DNA of 64,000 nucleotides from Streptomyces sp. NRRL B-3428 (GTDB lineage: Bacteria > Actinomycetota > Actinomycetes > Streptomycetales > Streptomycetaceae), in contig JOGW01000011.1 in NCBI GenBank assembly GCA_000721375.1, forward strand, positions 62,001 through 126,000, given 5' to 3'. Below, in pieces: positions 55,392 to 64,000 of the stretch. Each line of letters begins with the position of its first letter. Positions within the stretch are counted from its first letter, which is position 1. Under the pieces are notes generated by a model. That model was not told the origin of the DNA. It saw nothing but the letters and a program-made list of their open reading frames with translations, and ran no database searches. A program made the translations under genes and the position numbers.

Positions 55392-56396
55392 ATGCGCACC
55401 ACCACCCTCGGCACCACCGGCCCCCGGACCGCCGCACTCGGCCTCGGCTGCATGGGCATGTCCGCGCTGTACGGCGACGCCGACCGCGCCGAGTCCGTCG
55501 CCACGATCCACGCCGCGCTCGAAGCGGGCATCACGCTGCTCGACACCGGCGACTTCTACGGCATGGGCCACAACGAGCTGCTGATCAACGAAGCGCTCCG
55601 CACCGCCCCCGCCGCCTCGCGTGAACAGGCGCTCACCAGCGTCAAGTTCGGCGCCCTGCGCACCGTCGAGGGCGGCTTCACCGGCTACGACGGCCGGCCG
55701 GACGCGGTCAAGAACTTCGCCGCGTACTCCCTGCAGCGCCTGGGCACCGACCACATCGACATCTACCGGATCGCGCGCGTCGACCCCGACGTCCCGATCG
55801 AGGAGACGGTCGGCGCGATCGCCGAGCTGGTCGAGGCCGGGCACGTACGGCACATCGGCCTCTCCGAGGTCGGTGCCGAGACCCTGCGCCGCGCGGCCGC
55901 CGTCGCCCCGATCTCGGATCTGCAGATCGAGTACTCCCTCATCTCCCGCGGCATCGAGGCCGAGATCCTGCCGACCGCCCGCGAGCTGGGGATCGGCATC
56001 ACCGCGTACGGAGTCCTGTCCCGCGGCCTGATCTCCGGCCACTTCGCCCGCGACCGCAAGCTCGCCGCCAACGACTTCCGTGGCATGAGCCCCCGTTTCC
56101 AGGGCGAGAACCTCGACCGCAACCTCGACCTCGTCGACGCCCTGCGCAAGATCGCCGAGCAGAAGGGTGTGACCGTCGCACAGACCGCCATCGCCTGGGT
56201 GCTCGCGCAAGGGCAGGACATCGTGCCGCTGGTGGGCGCCCGCACCCGCGAGCGTCTGACGGAGTCCATCGGCTCGCTCGACGTCACCCTGGACGCCGCC
56301 GACCTGAGCGCCATCGCCACCGCCGTACCGGCCGGCGCCGCTGCGGGCGAGCGCTACCCGGCGGCACAGATGGCACACCTCGACAGCGAGCGCTGA
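55392..56396 (+). CDS. aldo/keto reductase with altered catalytic position
   Basis: 334 residues, (beta/alpha)8 AKR: GLGCMGMSALYG, LLDTGDFYGMGHNE (catalytic Asp and Tyr), LTSVKFGAL (catalytic Lys). The fourth tetrad position, normally histidine in DLYYxHRVDP, is alanine here (DIYRIARVDP). VPLVGARTRERLTESIGSL binds NADPH. The missing histidine suggests altered activity or a different proton-relay residue. Followed by a TetR gene after 25 bp on the same strand. Confidence 0.88.
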   Translation: MRTTTLGTTGPRTAALGLGCMGMSALYGDADRAESVATIHAALEAGITLLDTGDFYGMGHNELLINEALRTAPAASREQALTSVKFGALRTVEGGFTGYDGRPDAVKNFAAYSLQRLGTDHIDIYRIARVDPDVPIEETVGAIAELVEAGHVRHIGLSEVGAETLRRAAAVAPISDLQIEYSLISRGIEAEILPTARELGIGITAYGVLSRGLISGHFARDRKLAANDFRGMSPRFQGENLDRNLDLVDALRKIAEQKGVTVAQTAIAWVLAQGQDIVPLVGARTRERLTESIGSLDVTLDAADLSAIATAVPAGAAAGERYPAAQMAHLDSER

Positions 56397-56421
56397 GCGG
56401 CCCCCGGGTACGGTTTCGACC

Positions 56422-57012
56422 ATGGCCACCGAAACGCTGACCGCCGAGCGCATCCTCGCCGCGACCGAGGACGTGTTGCGTCAGTACGGCCCCACGAAGG
56501 CGACCGTCGTCGACGTGGCCCGTGCGCTCGGCGTCAGCCACGGCAGCGTGTACCGCCATTTCCGTACGAAGTCGGCGCTGCGCGAAGCTGTCACGAAGCG
56601 CTGGCTCGACCTCACCACCGAGCAGCTGCGCCGGATCGTCGAGGACTCCCCGGCCTCGGCCGAGGACCGCCTCCGGCGCTGGAACATCCACCTCTTCGAG
56701 GCCAAGCGCGCCAAGGCCGGCGCGGATCCGCAGCTGTTCGCCACGTACGAGGTGCTGCTGCGCGAGAACAGCGAGGCCGTCGACGAGCACATCACGGATC
56801 TGGTCGGCCATCTGACCGAGATCCTCCAAGCGGGCGTCGACGGCGGCGAGTTCACCTTCGAGGACACGGCGCACACCGCCCGCGCCGTGTTCGACGCGAC
56901 GGTCCGCTTCCACGACCCGCTGTACGCGGCGCAGTGGGTCAGGCCGGAGATCGAGCGCGAACTGGACTCCGTACTCGATCTGCTCCTGAGCGGCCTTCGC
57001 GTACGGGCCTGA
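56422..57012 (+). CDS. TetR-family regulator
   Basis: 196 residues. ILAATEDVLRQYGPTKATVVDVARALGVSH and GSVYRHFRTKSALREAV form the TetR helix-turn-helix; the ligand domain has a WxxHLFEAKRAKAGADP pattern common in actinobacterial YcdC/AcrR-like proteins. Probably in one unit with the aldo/keto reductase and acting on the palindrome before it. Confidence 0.9.
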   Translation: MATETLTAERILAATEDVLRQYGPTKATVVDVARALGVSHGSVYRHFRTKSALREAVTKRWLDLTTEQLRRIVEDSPASAEDRLRRWNIHLFEAKRAKAGADPQLFATYEVLLRENSEAVDEHITDLVGHLTEILQAGVDGGEFTFEDTAHTARAVFDATVRFHDPLYAAQWVRPEIERELDSVLDLLLSGLRVRA

Positions 57013-57016
57013 GGGC

Positions 57017-57223
57017 TCAGCTCTCCGCGGGATCCACCGTGGCCTGATGCTCCTCGGCCAGATGCTCCTCGGCCTTGAGCCAGGGCAGGAACTGGGCGCC
57101 GCGGCGCCATCCGCACGTGCCGCAGACGAGGGTGCGCTGCACCCCCGACTTGCTGACCTGGACGGTGTGTTCGCGGCCGTGCTGGTCCCAGCGGCTGACC
57201 CTGCTGGTGGTCATGGACGGCAT
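57017..57223 (-). CDS. small zinc-ribbon-like protein
   Basis: 68 residues. LVCGTCGWRRGAQ gives one CxxC pair, followed by HLAEEH with two histidines, so a C2H2-type zinc site is possible. The N-terminal part (SRWDQHGREHTVQVSKSG) is conserved-looking. ATG 57223 has AGGAGG five bases upstream. Function unknown. Confidence 0.65.
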   Translation of the reverse strand: MPSMTTSRVSRWDQHGREHTVQVSKSGVQRTLVCGTCGWRRGAQFLPWLKAEEHLAEEHQATVDPAES

Positions 57224-57343
57224 CCGTGCCTCCTGGCACATCCGACACTGGAGTTGGCGTGGGGCGCCGCCCAGTGTGCAGCATCCACAACATCAACAGG
57301 GGCAGCCCTACGGGATGTTGGCCACTCGTTGCCTACGGGGCCG

Positions 57344-58243
57344 TCACTGGTTCAGCGGGAGTGCCAGGTCGACGACCTGACGCGCACCCGGCAGACTTCC
57401 GAGAGAACTCGCCTGACCCGTCAGCAGGTTGACGCGGAACACCTTGTTCCGGGTGACGGCGTACCCGGCGTTGGCGCCCGAGCGCGGCGAGTACAGGATG
57501 TCGAGGCCCGAGGCGGCGCCCGCGTCCACACCCAGCTTGCCGGTCGGGGCCAGGTTGCCGTTGTTGGCCGGTGACTGGACGGCGATCTGGTCGGCCGAGG
57601 AGTCGAGGTCGAACAGGGTCGTCCCGGTCGCCGCGTCCAGATCGTTGTTCGTGTACGCGGCCGCGGTCACACCAAGTGCCGCGCCACCGGGCGGAGTCGG
57701 GTTGGTGAGCGTGCCGTCGACGGCGGTGGTGCCCGCGGCGGGCGCTCCGGCCGGGTCGTCGATGTTGTGGCGCAGGTTCTGGCCGGTGTCGCTGATGACG
57801 CGCAGCCGGTTGGCGGCCGGGTTGAAGTCCACGCCGAAGTTCTGGCCCTGCAGCGCAACGGTCAGCTGCGAGACCTTCTTCGCCGTGGCGCCGATCTCCT
57901 TCAGCGTGTAGATCCCGCCCTGGTCGCCGACCGCGTACAGCTGCTTGTCCTGTACGCGGTAGTCGACACCGATCAGGCTCTTGTCGCCCGTGAGCCCGTC
58001 GACCTTGCCGATGACGGTGACCTGGCCGGGACGGTCCGTACGGAAGGTGACGAGCCGCTGGTCGTCGGTGAGCCCGACGGCCCGCGGGCCCGCGCTCCCG
58101 AAGGCCCCGGTCGCGCCCTGAGTGCCGATGGCCGCGCGGTCGCCGGAGGACGGCGATCCGCCGATCGCCCCGGCGCCGACCGCCCCCACGGTCCCGAGAG
58201 CGAGCCCGATGGTCACGATGCCGATGATGGTCTGCTTGCGCAT
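57344..58243 (-). CDS. secreted DUF4394 protein
   Basis: 299 residues. A signal or anchor segment (MRKQTIIGIVTIGLALGTVG), then a beta-propeller-like repeat: LVTFRTDRPGQVTVIGKVDG, IYTLKEIGATAKKVSQLT, GVDFNPAANRLRVISDTGQN and TLFDLDSSADQIAVQSPANN, the DUF4394 pattern. Extracellular; no enzymatic residues are known for the family. ATG 58243 with GGGGGCG upstream. Confidence 0.85.
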   Translation of the reverse strand: MRKQTIIGIVTIGLALGTVGAVGAGAIGGSPSSGDRAAIGTQGATGAFGSAGPRAVGLTDDQRLVTFRTDRPGQVTVIGKVDGLTGDKSLIGVDYRVQDKQLYAVGDQGGIYTLKEIGATAKKVSQLTVALQGQNFGVDFNPAANRLRVISDTGQNLRHNIDDPAGAPAAGTTAVDGTLTNPTPPGGAALGVTAAAYTNNDLDAATGTTLFDLDSSADQIAVQSPANNGNLAPTGKLGVDAGAASGLDILYSPRSGANAGYAVTRNKVFRVNLLTGQASSLGSLPGARQVVDLALPLNQ

Positions 58244-58342
58244 GTACGCCCCCGTGTCTGAGGTACCTGGTGCCACGGACCGCCCCCTGCGGTCCGCGTA
58301 CGGGTGCTTCGGAGCCGTAGGCCGGGGGGATTGGCACCGGAC

Positions 58343-58387
58343 ACGGAAAACCCCGGCACTCCTCGAAGGAGTGCCGGGGTTTTCCGT
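58343..58387 (-). terminator. strong terminator of glyS
   Basis: 21-bp perfect stem (58343-58363 with 58367-58387), starting 16 bp after the glyS stop codon, with an A/T run built into the stem base. Confidence 0.85.
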
Positions 58388-58402
58388 ACAGGCAAAGGAC
58401 CG

Positions 58403-59785
58403 TCAGCAGCCGACCAGACGCGTGGCCAGGTAGCCCTCGATCTGGTCGAGGGAGACGCGCTCCTGCTTCATCGAATCGCGCTCGCGCACGGTGACCGCGT
58501 TGTCGTCGAGGGTGTCGAAGTCGACGGTGACGCAGTACGGCGTGCCGATCTCGTCCTGACGGCGGTAGCGGCGGCCGATGGCGCCGGCGTCGTCGAAGTC
58601 GATGTTCCAGTTGGCACGCAGCGCCTGGGCCAGGCCCTTCGCCTTCGGCGAGAGCTCCGGGTTGCGCGACAGCGGGAGCACCGCGACCTTCACCGGGGCG
58701 ATGCGGTGGTCGAAGCGCATGACCGTGCGCTTCTCCATCTTGCCCTTGGCGTTGGGCGCCTCGTCCTCGAAGTACGAGTCGAGCATGAACGCGAGCATGG
58801 TGCGGCCGACACCGGCCGCGGGCTCGATGACGTACGGCGTGTACTTCTCGCCGGCCTCCTGGTCGAAGTAGACCAGGTCCTGGCCGGAGGCCTTGGAGTG
58901 CGCCGACAGGTCGAAGTCGGTGCGGTTGGCGACGCCCTCGAGCTCGCCCCACTCCGAGCCGCCGAACTGGAAGCGGTACTCGATGTCAGCGGTGCGCTTG
59001 GAGTAGTGGGAGAGCTTCTCCTGCGGGTGCTCGTACCACCGCATGTTCTCCTCGCGCAGGCCCAGGCCGGTGTACCAGTTCCAGCGCTGCTCCATCCAGT
59101 ACTCCTGCCACTTCTCGTCCTCGCCCGGCTTGACGAAGAACTCCATCTCCATCTGCTCGAACTCGCGGGTGCGGAAGATGAAGTTGCCGGGCGTGATCTC
59201 GTTGCGGAAGGACTTGCCCATCTGGGCAATACCGAACGGCGGCTTCTTGCGCGCGGTCGTCTGCACCTGGGCGAAGTTGGTGAAGATGCCCTGGGCGGTC
59301 TCGGGGCGCAGGTACGCGACGGAGCCGGTGTCCTGGGTCGGGCCGAGGTGCGTGGAGAGCAGACCGGAGAACTGCTTGGGCTCGGTGAACTGGCCCTTGG
59401 TGCCGCAGTTGGGGCAGTTGATGTCCGCGAGACCGTTCTCGGGCGCGCGGCCCTTCTTCTCCTCGTACGCCTCGGTGAGGTGGTCGGCGCGGTAGCGCTT
59501 GTGACACGAGGTGCACTCGGTCAGCGGGTCGGAGAAGGTCGCGACGTGCCCCGAGGCCTCCCAGACCTCGGTGGCCAGGATCACCGAGGAGTCGATACCG
59601 ACGATGTCCTCGCGCGAGGTGACCATGTAGCGCCACCACTGGCGCTTGATGTTCTCCTTGAGCTCGACGCCCAGGTGCCCGTAGTCCCAGGCGGCCTTCT
59701 GACCGCCGTAGATCTCACTGCAGGGGAAAACGAAGCCACGGCGCTTGCTCAGGCTGACGATGGTGTCGATCTTGTCGGCGGCCAC
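58403..59785 (-). CDS. glyS: glycyl-tRNA synthetase
   Basis: 460 residues, alpha2-type (eukaryote/archaea-like) class II synthetase: motif 1 near the N terminus ([20 protein letters not shown]), zinc residues [10 protein letters not shown] and CPNCGTKG, motif 2 [20 protein letters not shown], motif 3 around [14 protein letters not shown], and a C-terminal anticodon-binding domain. GTG 59785 fits the known length. Divergent from the zinc operon. Confidence 0.96.
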   Translation of the reverse strand: MAADKIDTIVSLSKRRGFVFPCSEIYGGQKAAWDYGHLGVELKENIKRQWWRYMVTSREDIVGIDSSVILATEVWEASGHVATFSDPLTECTSCHKRYRADHLTEAYEEKKGRAPENGLADINCPNCGTKGQFTEPKQFSGLLSTHLGPTQDTGSVAYLRPETAQGIFTNFAQVQTTARKKPPFGIAQMGKSFRNEITPGNFIFRTREFEQMEMEFFVKPGEDEKWQEYWMEQRWNWYTGLGLREENMRWYEHPQEKLSHYSKRTADIEYRFQFGGSEWGELEGVANRTDFDLSAHSKASGQDLVYFDQEAGEKYTPYVIEPAAGVGRTMLAFMLDSYFEDEAPNAKGKMEKRTVMRFDHRIAPVKVAVLPLSRNPELSPKAKGLAQALRANWNIDFDDAGAIGRRYRRQDEIGTPYCVTVDFDTLDDNAVTVRERDSMKQERVSLDQIEGYLATRLVGC

Positions 59786-59925
59786 GGTGCTCTCTTCAGT
59801 ACGACGGCGAAGAAGCGCGCTGGATACGCGCTCCTGGAGCGAATGCTTCAGGTTACCGGCGGGCCATACCCCCGGATCAAATCGGTTCGCGTGGGCATTC
59901 CCGGACGGAAGGGACCAAGGCCTTG

Positions 59926-59963
59926 TTGACAATCGTTTCCAGTTTTGTTGAAAATGAGTGTCA
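59926..59963 (+). promoter_or_regulatory. zinc-operon promoter with tandem Zur boxes
   Basis: -35 TTGACA (59926-59931), 17-bp spacer, -10 TGAAAA (59949-59954). Zur-box-like 15-mers TGACAATCGTTTCCA (59927-59941) and TGAAAATGAGTGTCA (59949-59963) lie 22 bp apart; the second covers the -10 and the start. Transcription probably begins at or beside ATG 59963 (leaderless). Confidence 0.7.
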
Positions 59964-60979
59964 TGAACGTACGAGCCCCCCGTCGCAGCCGCCGTCTGAT
60001 ATCCACCGCCGCCATCGCCGGCGCCACCAGCGCCGCCCTGCTCGCGCTCTCCGCGTGCGGCAGCTCCAGCGCGGCGGACGGCAAGAGCGACGGGGGGCGC
60101 GCTGGGCTCAACGTAGTGGCGTCCTTCTATCCGATGCAGTACCTCGCCGAGCAGATCGGCGGGGACCACGTGAGTGTGGACTCCCTCACCAAGCCGGGCG
60201 TCGAGCCGCACGATCTGGAGCTCAGCCCGAAGCAGACCGTCGAGCTGGCCGGCGCCGACATGATCCTTTACCTGAAGGATCTGCAGCCCGCCGTGGACAA
60301 GGCCATCGACCAGTCCGGCGTGAAGAACATCGTGGACGCGGCCGCCCTCACCAAGCTGGAGAAGCACGGCGCCTCCGAGGACCACGAGGGCCACGACCAC
60401 GAGGGCGAGGACGCCCACAGCGAGGACGAGCACGGTCACTCGCACGAGACCGAGGCCGGCGAGGACCCGCACATCTGGCTGGACCCGGTGAAGTACGCCG
60501 AGGTCGCCAAGGGCGTGGGCAAGGCCCTGGAGAAGGCCGACCCTGACCACGCGGCCGACTACAAGAAGAACACCGAGGCCCTCGTCGGCAAGCTCGACGC
60601 CCTGAACAAGGACTTCGCGGACGGTCTGAAGAACACCGCCACCAAGACCTTCATCACCACACACGCCGCCTTCGGCTACCTCGCCGAGCGCTACGGCCTG
60701 GACCAGGAGGCCATCTCGGGCCTGTCCCCCGAGGCCGAGCCCAGCCCGGCGCGGATCAAGGAGCTGCAGGAGACCGCCGAGCACGACAAGGTCTCCACGG
60801 TCTTCTTCGAGACGCTCGCCAGCGACAAGACGGCGAAGACCCTCGCGAAGGACACCGGCCTCAAGACCGACGTCCTGGACCCGCTCGAGGGAATCACCGA
60901 CAAGTCCAAGGGCGCTGACTACCTAGAGGTCATGCAGTCCAACCTCACCGCGCTGAAGAAGGCGCTCGGCGCCAAGTGA
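59963..60979 (+). CDS. znuA: zinc ABC transporter substrate-binding lipoprotein
   Basis: 338 residues. Lipobox LSAC near 30-33. Cluster 9 metal-binding fold: [32 protein letters not shown] with a zinc histidine, a His/Asp/Glu-rich loop (about 135-165, [20 protein letters not shown]), then [17 protein letters not shown] with the next histidine, [14 protein letters not shown], and [16 protein letters not shown]. It captures Zn2+ outside the cell. ATG 59963 is preferred over 59954 because of promoter position. Confidence 0.92.
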   Translation: MNVRAPRRSRRLISTAAIAGATSAALLALSACGSSSAADGKSDGGRAGLNVVASFYPMQYLAEQIGGDHVSVDSLTKPGVEPHDLELSPKQTVELAGADMILYLKDLQPAVDKAIDQSGVKNIVDAAALTKLEKHGASEDHEGHDHEGEDAHSEDEHGHSHETEAGEDPHIWLDPVKYAEVAKGVGKALEKADPDHAADYKKNTEALVGKLDALNKDFADGLKNTATKTFITTHAAFGYLAERYGLDQEAISGLSPEAEPSPARIKELQETAEHDKVSTVFFETLASDKTAKTLAKDTGLKTDVLDPLEGITDKSKGADYLEVMQSNLTALKKALGAK

Positions 60980-61034
60980 GCCGAAGTTGAACACCACCCG
61001 CAGTACCGCAGCAGCTACGGAGGCGCGAGCAGCC

Positions 61035-61811
61035 ATGGATCCTCTTCTGTCCACGGATCCCGTCATATCCCTGCGCGAGGCCCAGGCCACGCTCGGCTCG
61101 CGCCCCGTGCTGCGCGGTATCGACCTCACCGTGCACCGCGGTGAGGTCGTGGCCCTGCTCGGCGCCAACGGCTCGGGCAAGTCCACCGCCGTACGCTCCG
61201 TCATCGGTCAGGTGCCCCTGACGTCCGGCTCCGTGGAGCTGTTCGGCACGCCCCTGAAGCGGTTCAAGGCCTGGGGCCGGGTCGGCTACGTACCGCAGCG
61301 CACCACGGCCTCCTCGGGTGTGCCGGCCACGGTCCGCGAGGTGGTCGCTTCGGGCCGTCTCTCGCGTACGAAGTTCGGGCTGTCGTCGAAGGCGGACCGG
61401 GCCGCGGTCGACTCGGCGATCGAGCTCGTCGGACTCGGCGACCGCGCCAAGGACTCGGTGAACGCGCTCTCCGGCGGCCAGCACCAGCGGGTGCTCATCG
61501 CGCGGGCGCTGGCCTCGGAACCCGAGCTGCTGATCATGGACGAGCCGATGGCCGGTGTGGACATCGCCAGCCAGGAGATCCTCGCGACCACGCTGCGCGC
61601 GCAGGTCGAGCGGGGTACGACGGTGCTGCTCGTCCTGCATGAACTCGGCCCTCTGGAGCCCCTGATCGACCGCGCGGTCGTCCTGCGCGACGGCTGCTGC
61701 GTCCACGACGGGCCGCCGCCCAAGGCCGTCGGCCAGCACGCGCTGCCCGGCCACGACCACGTACATCCGCACTCGGCCGCCGAGCCGATCCGCACGGGAC
61801 TGCTGAGCTGA
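61035..61811 (+). CDS. znuC: zinc ABC transporter ATP-binding protein
   Basis: About 258 residues. Walker A GANGSGKST, signature LSGGQHQRVLIARAL, Walker B LLIMDEPMAGVD, switch region VLHELG (the histidine is followed by E rather than D). A His-rich C terminus (GHDHVHPHSA) suggests zinc sensing or binding. Start is uncertain: ATG 61035, or an upstream TTG near 60987. In operon with znuA and znuB. Confidence 0.92.
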   Translation: MDPLLSTDPVISLREAQATLGSRPVLRGIDLTVHRGEVVALLGANGSGKSTAVRSVIGQVPLTSGSVELFGTPLKRFKAWGRVGYVPQRTTASSGVPATVREVVASGRLSRTKFGLSSKADRAAVDSAIELVGLGDRAKDSVNALSGGQHQRVLIARALASEPELLIMDEPMAGVDIASQEILATTLRAQVERGTTVLLVLHELGPLEPLIDRAVVLRDGCCVHDGPPPKAVGQHALPGHDHVHPHSAAEPIRTGLLS

Positions 61812-61824
61812 GGGATCTGAACCG

Positions 61825-62730
61825 ATGATGGAACTCCTCCAGAACCCCTTCATGCAGCGCGCGCTGATCGCCGCCGTGCTGGTCGGCATCACCGCGCCCG
61901 CGATCGGCATCTACCTCGTGCAGCGCCGCCAGGCGCTGATGGGCGACGGCATCGGCCACGTGGCGATGACCGGTGTCGGCCTCGGCTTCCTGCTCTCCAC
62001 GAACCCGATCTGGATGGCGACGCTCGTCTCCGTCGTCGGCGCCGTGGTGATGGAGCTGATCCGCTGGTACGGCAAGACGCGCGGCGACATCGCACTCGCC
62101 ATGCTCTTCTACGGCGGCATGGCGGGCGGCGTCATGCTGATCAACCTCTCGGACGCGGGTTCCAACGCGAACCTGACGTCCTTCCTCTTCGGCTCGCTCT
62201 CCTCCGTATCCGACTCGGACGTCGTGGCGATCGCGTTCCTGGCGGCCTTCGTGGTCCTGGTGACGGTCGGTCTGCGGCGCCAGCTCTTCGCGGTCAGCCA
62301 GGACGAGGAGTTCGCCCGGGTCACCGGTCTTCCGGTCCGTGTCCTGAACCTGCTGGTCGCGGTGACCGCGGCGGTCACCGTGACGGTCGCGATGCGCGTC
62401 GTGGGTCTGCTCCTGGTCAGCGCGCTGATGGTGGTGCCGGTGGCGGCGGCCCAGCAGATCACCCGCTCGTTCAAGGTGACCTTCGCGCTCGCGGTGGCGA
62501 TCGGTACGGCGGTGACCCTGTCCGGAACCGTCACCTCGTACTACCAGGACGTCCCGCCGGGAGCGACGATCGTCCTGATGGCCATCGGCGTCTTCATCGT
62601 CCTGACGGCGCTCGCGACCCCGCTCGCGCGGCGCCGCGCCCGTGCGCTGCAGGCCGCCGAGGAGGCGGATGCCTCGTGCACGCTGCGGGTGCCCGAAGCT
62701 CGCGTCGGCGGCGACGAGGTCAAGGTCTGA
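61825..62730 (+). CDS. znuB: zinc ABC transporter permease
   Basis: 301 residues with about eight membrane helices (MQRALIAAVLVGITAPAIGIYLV, MGDGIGHVAMTGVGLGFLL, MRVVGLLLVSALMVVPVAAA). The ABC-3 family signature QALMGDGIGHVAMTGVGLG is clear. 13 bp after znuC. Forms the channel of the zinc importer. Confidence 0.93.
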   Translation: MMELLQNPFMQRALIAAVLVGITAPAIGIYLVQRRQALMGDGIGHVAMTGVGLGFLLSTNPIWMATLVSVVGAVVMELIRWYGKTRGDIALAMLFYGGMAGGVMLINLSDAGSNANLTSFLFGSLSSVSDSDVVAIAFLAAFVVLVTVGLRRQLFAVSQDEEFARVTGLPVRVLNLLVAVTAAVTVTVAMRVVGLLLVSALMVVPVAAAQQITRSFKVTFALAVAIGTAVTLSGTVTSYYQDVPPGATIVLMAIGVFIVLTALATPLARRRARALQAAEEADASCTLRVPEARVGGDEVKV

Positions 62731-62743
62731 GCCCTGTGCGGGC

Positions 62744-62777
62744 CCCCGTCACGTAAGGCATGCCTTACGTGACGGGG
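62744..62777. promoter_or_regulatory. 34-bp perfect palindrome between znuB and zur
   Basis: 17-bp arms with no spacer, from CCCC at 62744 to GGGG at 62777, core GGCATGCC. It may end the zinc operon transcript or serve as operator for zur, 43 bp before its start. Confidence 0.65.
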
Positions 62778-62819
62778 TTACCTGGCACAATGGCCCGGAG
62801 CATTCGTGAGGAGGCCCTT

Positions 62820-63230
62820 GTGACAGCGCCCGTACGCGGCCGGTCGACCCGGCAGCGCGCCGCCGTGGCGGCGGCTCTGGACGAGGTGGACGAGTTCCGC
62901 AGCGCCCAGGACCTCCACGACATGCTGAAGCATCGTGGGGAGTCCGTCGGCCTGACCACGGTCTACCGCACCCTTCAGTCCCTCGCGGACGCCGGCGAGG
63001 TGGACGTGCTGCGCACCGGTGAGGGCGAGTCGGTGTACCGACGGTGCTCCAGCGGTGAGCATCACCATCACCTGGTGTGCCGGGTGTGCGGCAAGGCGGT
63101 CGAGGTCGAAGGACCGGCCGTCGAGAAGTGGGCCGAGGCGATCGCTTCGGAGCACGGCTTCGTGAATGTGGCGCACACCGTGGAGATCTTCGGCACGTGT
63201 GCGGAGTGTGCGGCGGCTTCGAAGGACTGA
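62820..63230 (+). CDS. zur: Zur, zinc-responsive Fur-family repressor
   Basis: 136 residues. Winged helix (RQRAAVAAALDEVDEFRSAQDLHDML, TVYRTLQSLADAGEVDVL), then EHHHHLVCRVCGKAVEVEG with metal ligands, and the C-terminal CAEC structural cysteines (GTCAECAAASKD). It represses zinc uptake through the boxes before znuA. GTG with GGAGG upstream. Confidence 0.95.
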   Translation: MTAPVRGRSTRQRAAVAAALDEVDEFRSAQDLHDMLKHRGESVGLTTVYRTLQSLADAGEVDVLRTGEGESVYRRCSSGEHHHHLVCRVCGKAVEVEGPAVEKWAEAIASEHGFVNVAHTVEIFGTCAECAAASKD

Positions 63231-63241
63231 GGCGCGGGGGG

Positions 63242-63796
63242 TCAGAGCCCGCGTGCGGCACGCCAGTTGACGAAGTCGACGGGCTCTTCTAGGTGGCTGC
63301 TGAGGGTCCGCGCGCGGAACGCGGCGTCGCTGAACAGCCTGCGCAGGAACTCCGCCATGCCGTACGGATGGAGCTGGAAGACCGGGTCGGTGTGCCGTCC
63401 GCACACCAGGACCGGCCAGCGGTCCGGATCCTCGTCCGTGGTCAGCCAGCAGTAGATGTCGGCGCCCGAGGTGACTCCCCAGGCGATGAGGTCCTTCGGG
63501 TCGAGGGCGAAGTCCGCCTCGTCGCCCTCCGTCTCCCAGGTGCAGCGCGCGTTCTCGGTCTCCGCGTCGAGACCGGAGCCGTCGGTGTAGTACCCCTCGA
63601 CGTCCGGCTCCGGATGCTCGATGCCGACGGTGGCGCCGAAACTCCCGGCGCCGTAGACCTCCATGAACCGCACGTAGTCCGTGGGGAAGCGGGTCCCCCA
63701 GACCGCCTCGACCGCGCTCCAGTCGATCTGCTCGTCGCGGCCGCGTGCCGGCGGTACGAGCCGGCTCAGCGAGTCCACCGCCTCGTGCCCGCTCAT
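63242..63796 (-). CDS. SUKH (SMI1/KNR4) family protein
   Basis: 184 residues. EAVWGTRFPTDYVRFMEVYGAGSFG is the SUKH start motif, with WGVTSGADIYCWLTTDEDPDRWPVLVCGR as the second conserved part. SUKH proteins are often immunity proteins of polymorphic toxins, but standalone housekeeping members also occur. ATG 63796 overlaps the stop of the upstream gene (TGATG). Confidence 0.82.
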   Translation of the reverse strand: MSGHEAVDSLSRLVPPARGRDEQIDWSAVEAVWGTRFPTDYVRFMEVYGAGSFGATVGIEHPEPDVEGYYTDGSGLDAETENARCTWETEGDEADFALDPKDLIAWGVTSGADIYCWLTTDEDPDRWPVLVCGRHTDPVFQLHPYGMAEFLRRLFSDAAFRARTLSSHLEEPVDFVNWRAARGL

Positions 63797-64000
63797 CAGG
63801 AGGAGGCCGGGGCGATGTGGCGGGCGAGCAGCGCGCGGAGCTGATCCGCGGCCTGCGGGCCGGGCAGGGCTCGCTTGGGCAGCACCTCGACGCACAGGAT
63901 GTTGCGGTCGCGGCTGAACAGGACGAAGTGGTCCCGGGTTTCGCGGTAGCCGCGGAACATCGTCCAGTACTGGGTCAGCACACAGTGGTTGCTCGCGGTC
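63796..64000 (-). CDS. YcxB-family protein, C-terminal part (cut by window edge)
   Basis: The last 67 codons of a gene continuing right of the window. QYWTMFRGYRETRDHFVLFSR and VEVLPKRALPGPQAADQLRALL match the C-terminal domain of YcxB-like membrane proteins. It overlaps the SUKH start by one base, suggesting co-translation. Confidence 0.7.
   Translation of the reverse strand, partial: TASNHCVLTQYWTMFRGYRETRDHFVLFSRDRNILCVEVLPKRALPGPQAADQLRALLARHIAPASS

Noticed and set aside
59786..59925. T-box or other tRNA-sensing leader for glyS
   Set aside because: The interval is short, no specifier stem or UGGN-type antiterminator was found, and actinobacterial T-boxes are mainly on ileS.
59785..60784. 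Upstream extension of glyS by 333 codons
   Set aside because: It would overlap znuA on the other strand and exceed the known length of the enzyme; GTG 59785 gives the standard 460 residues.

Overview
The window is a piece of a Streptomyces (or very close relative) chromosome. The evidence is the very high GC with strong third-position bias, many GTG starts, twin-arginine and lipobox signals, and the gene set: HrdA-type sigma factor, DnaG, Dgt, assimilatory NasA and NirBD, PpdK, GlyS, a zinc ABC operon and Zur. From memory this order resembles the S. coelicolor core chromosome between hrdA and zur; that synteny is recalled, not computed. No prophage, insertion sequence, CRISPR array or biosynthetic cluster was found.

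Layout. 1-2600 is a patchy, partly decayed strip: the end of an alpha/beta hydrolase, an HNH-like remnant, a lipoprotein, gene fragments, a membrane-anchored unknown protein and a broken methyltransferase. It lies beside three minus-strand tRNA genes (one CAU tRNA, two tandem Asn). 3200-9470 carries a YtxH-like protein, a FGGY kinase, a heterodimeric ABC exporter with one degenerate ATPase site, and a small membrane methyltransferase. 9450-18700 is housekeeping: hrdA, dnaG, a ferredoxin-reductase-like flavoprotein, a TauE/SafE permease, an ArsR-like regulator, dgt and a sirohydrochlorin chelatase. 18800-31250 holds two membrane proteins, a hydroxysteroid-dehydrogenase-like SDR, nasA, GGCT and cutA, an orphan lipoprotein/histidine-kinase pair, an FMN reductase with a SoxR-type operator, an aminotransferase, a class F sortase with its probable substrate, and a second TauE permease. 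31300-37900 holds a ferric-reductase-like flavocytochrome and the nitrite reductase operon. 37900-45400 holds a TetR/MFS/SDR module, another SDR, a truncated hemoglobin, a DUF4287 protein, a PhoX-like phosphatase and a second ArsR-like regulator. 45700-57250 holds ppdK with a structured leader, dusB, two MFS exporters with an MmyB-type regulator, an aldo/keto reductase/TetR pair and small proteins. 57300-64000 holds a DUF4394 protein, glyS, the zinc operon with tandem Zur boxes, zur, and a SUKH/YcxB pair.

How the parts work together. Nitrate assimilation is the main metabolic theme. NasA reduces nitrate to nitrite, NirBD reduces nitrite to ammonium with siroheme, and the chelatase supplies siroheme. 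GlnR-like boxes with 11-bp spacing sit before nasA, before the nir operon and, more weakly, before the chelatase. Zinc uptake is autoregulated through Zur. Several operators can be read directly from the sequence: a shared TetR site for the MFS/SDR module, an MmyB/MFS divergent site, a long palindrome before the aldo/keto reductase, and a SoxR box before the FMN reductase. The least expected observations are mutually exclusive hairpins upstream of ppdK, short tandem duplications that begin at stop codons of several unrelated genes, and a sortase/substrate pair lacking LPXTG.
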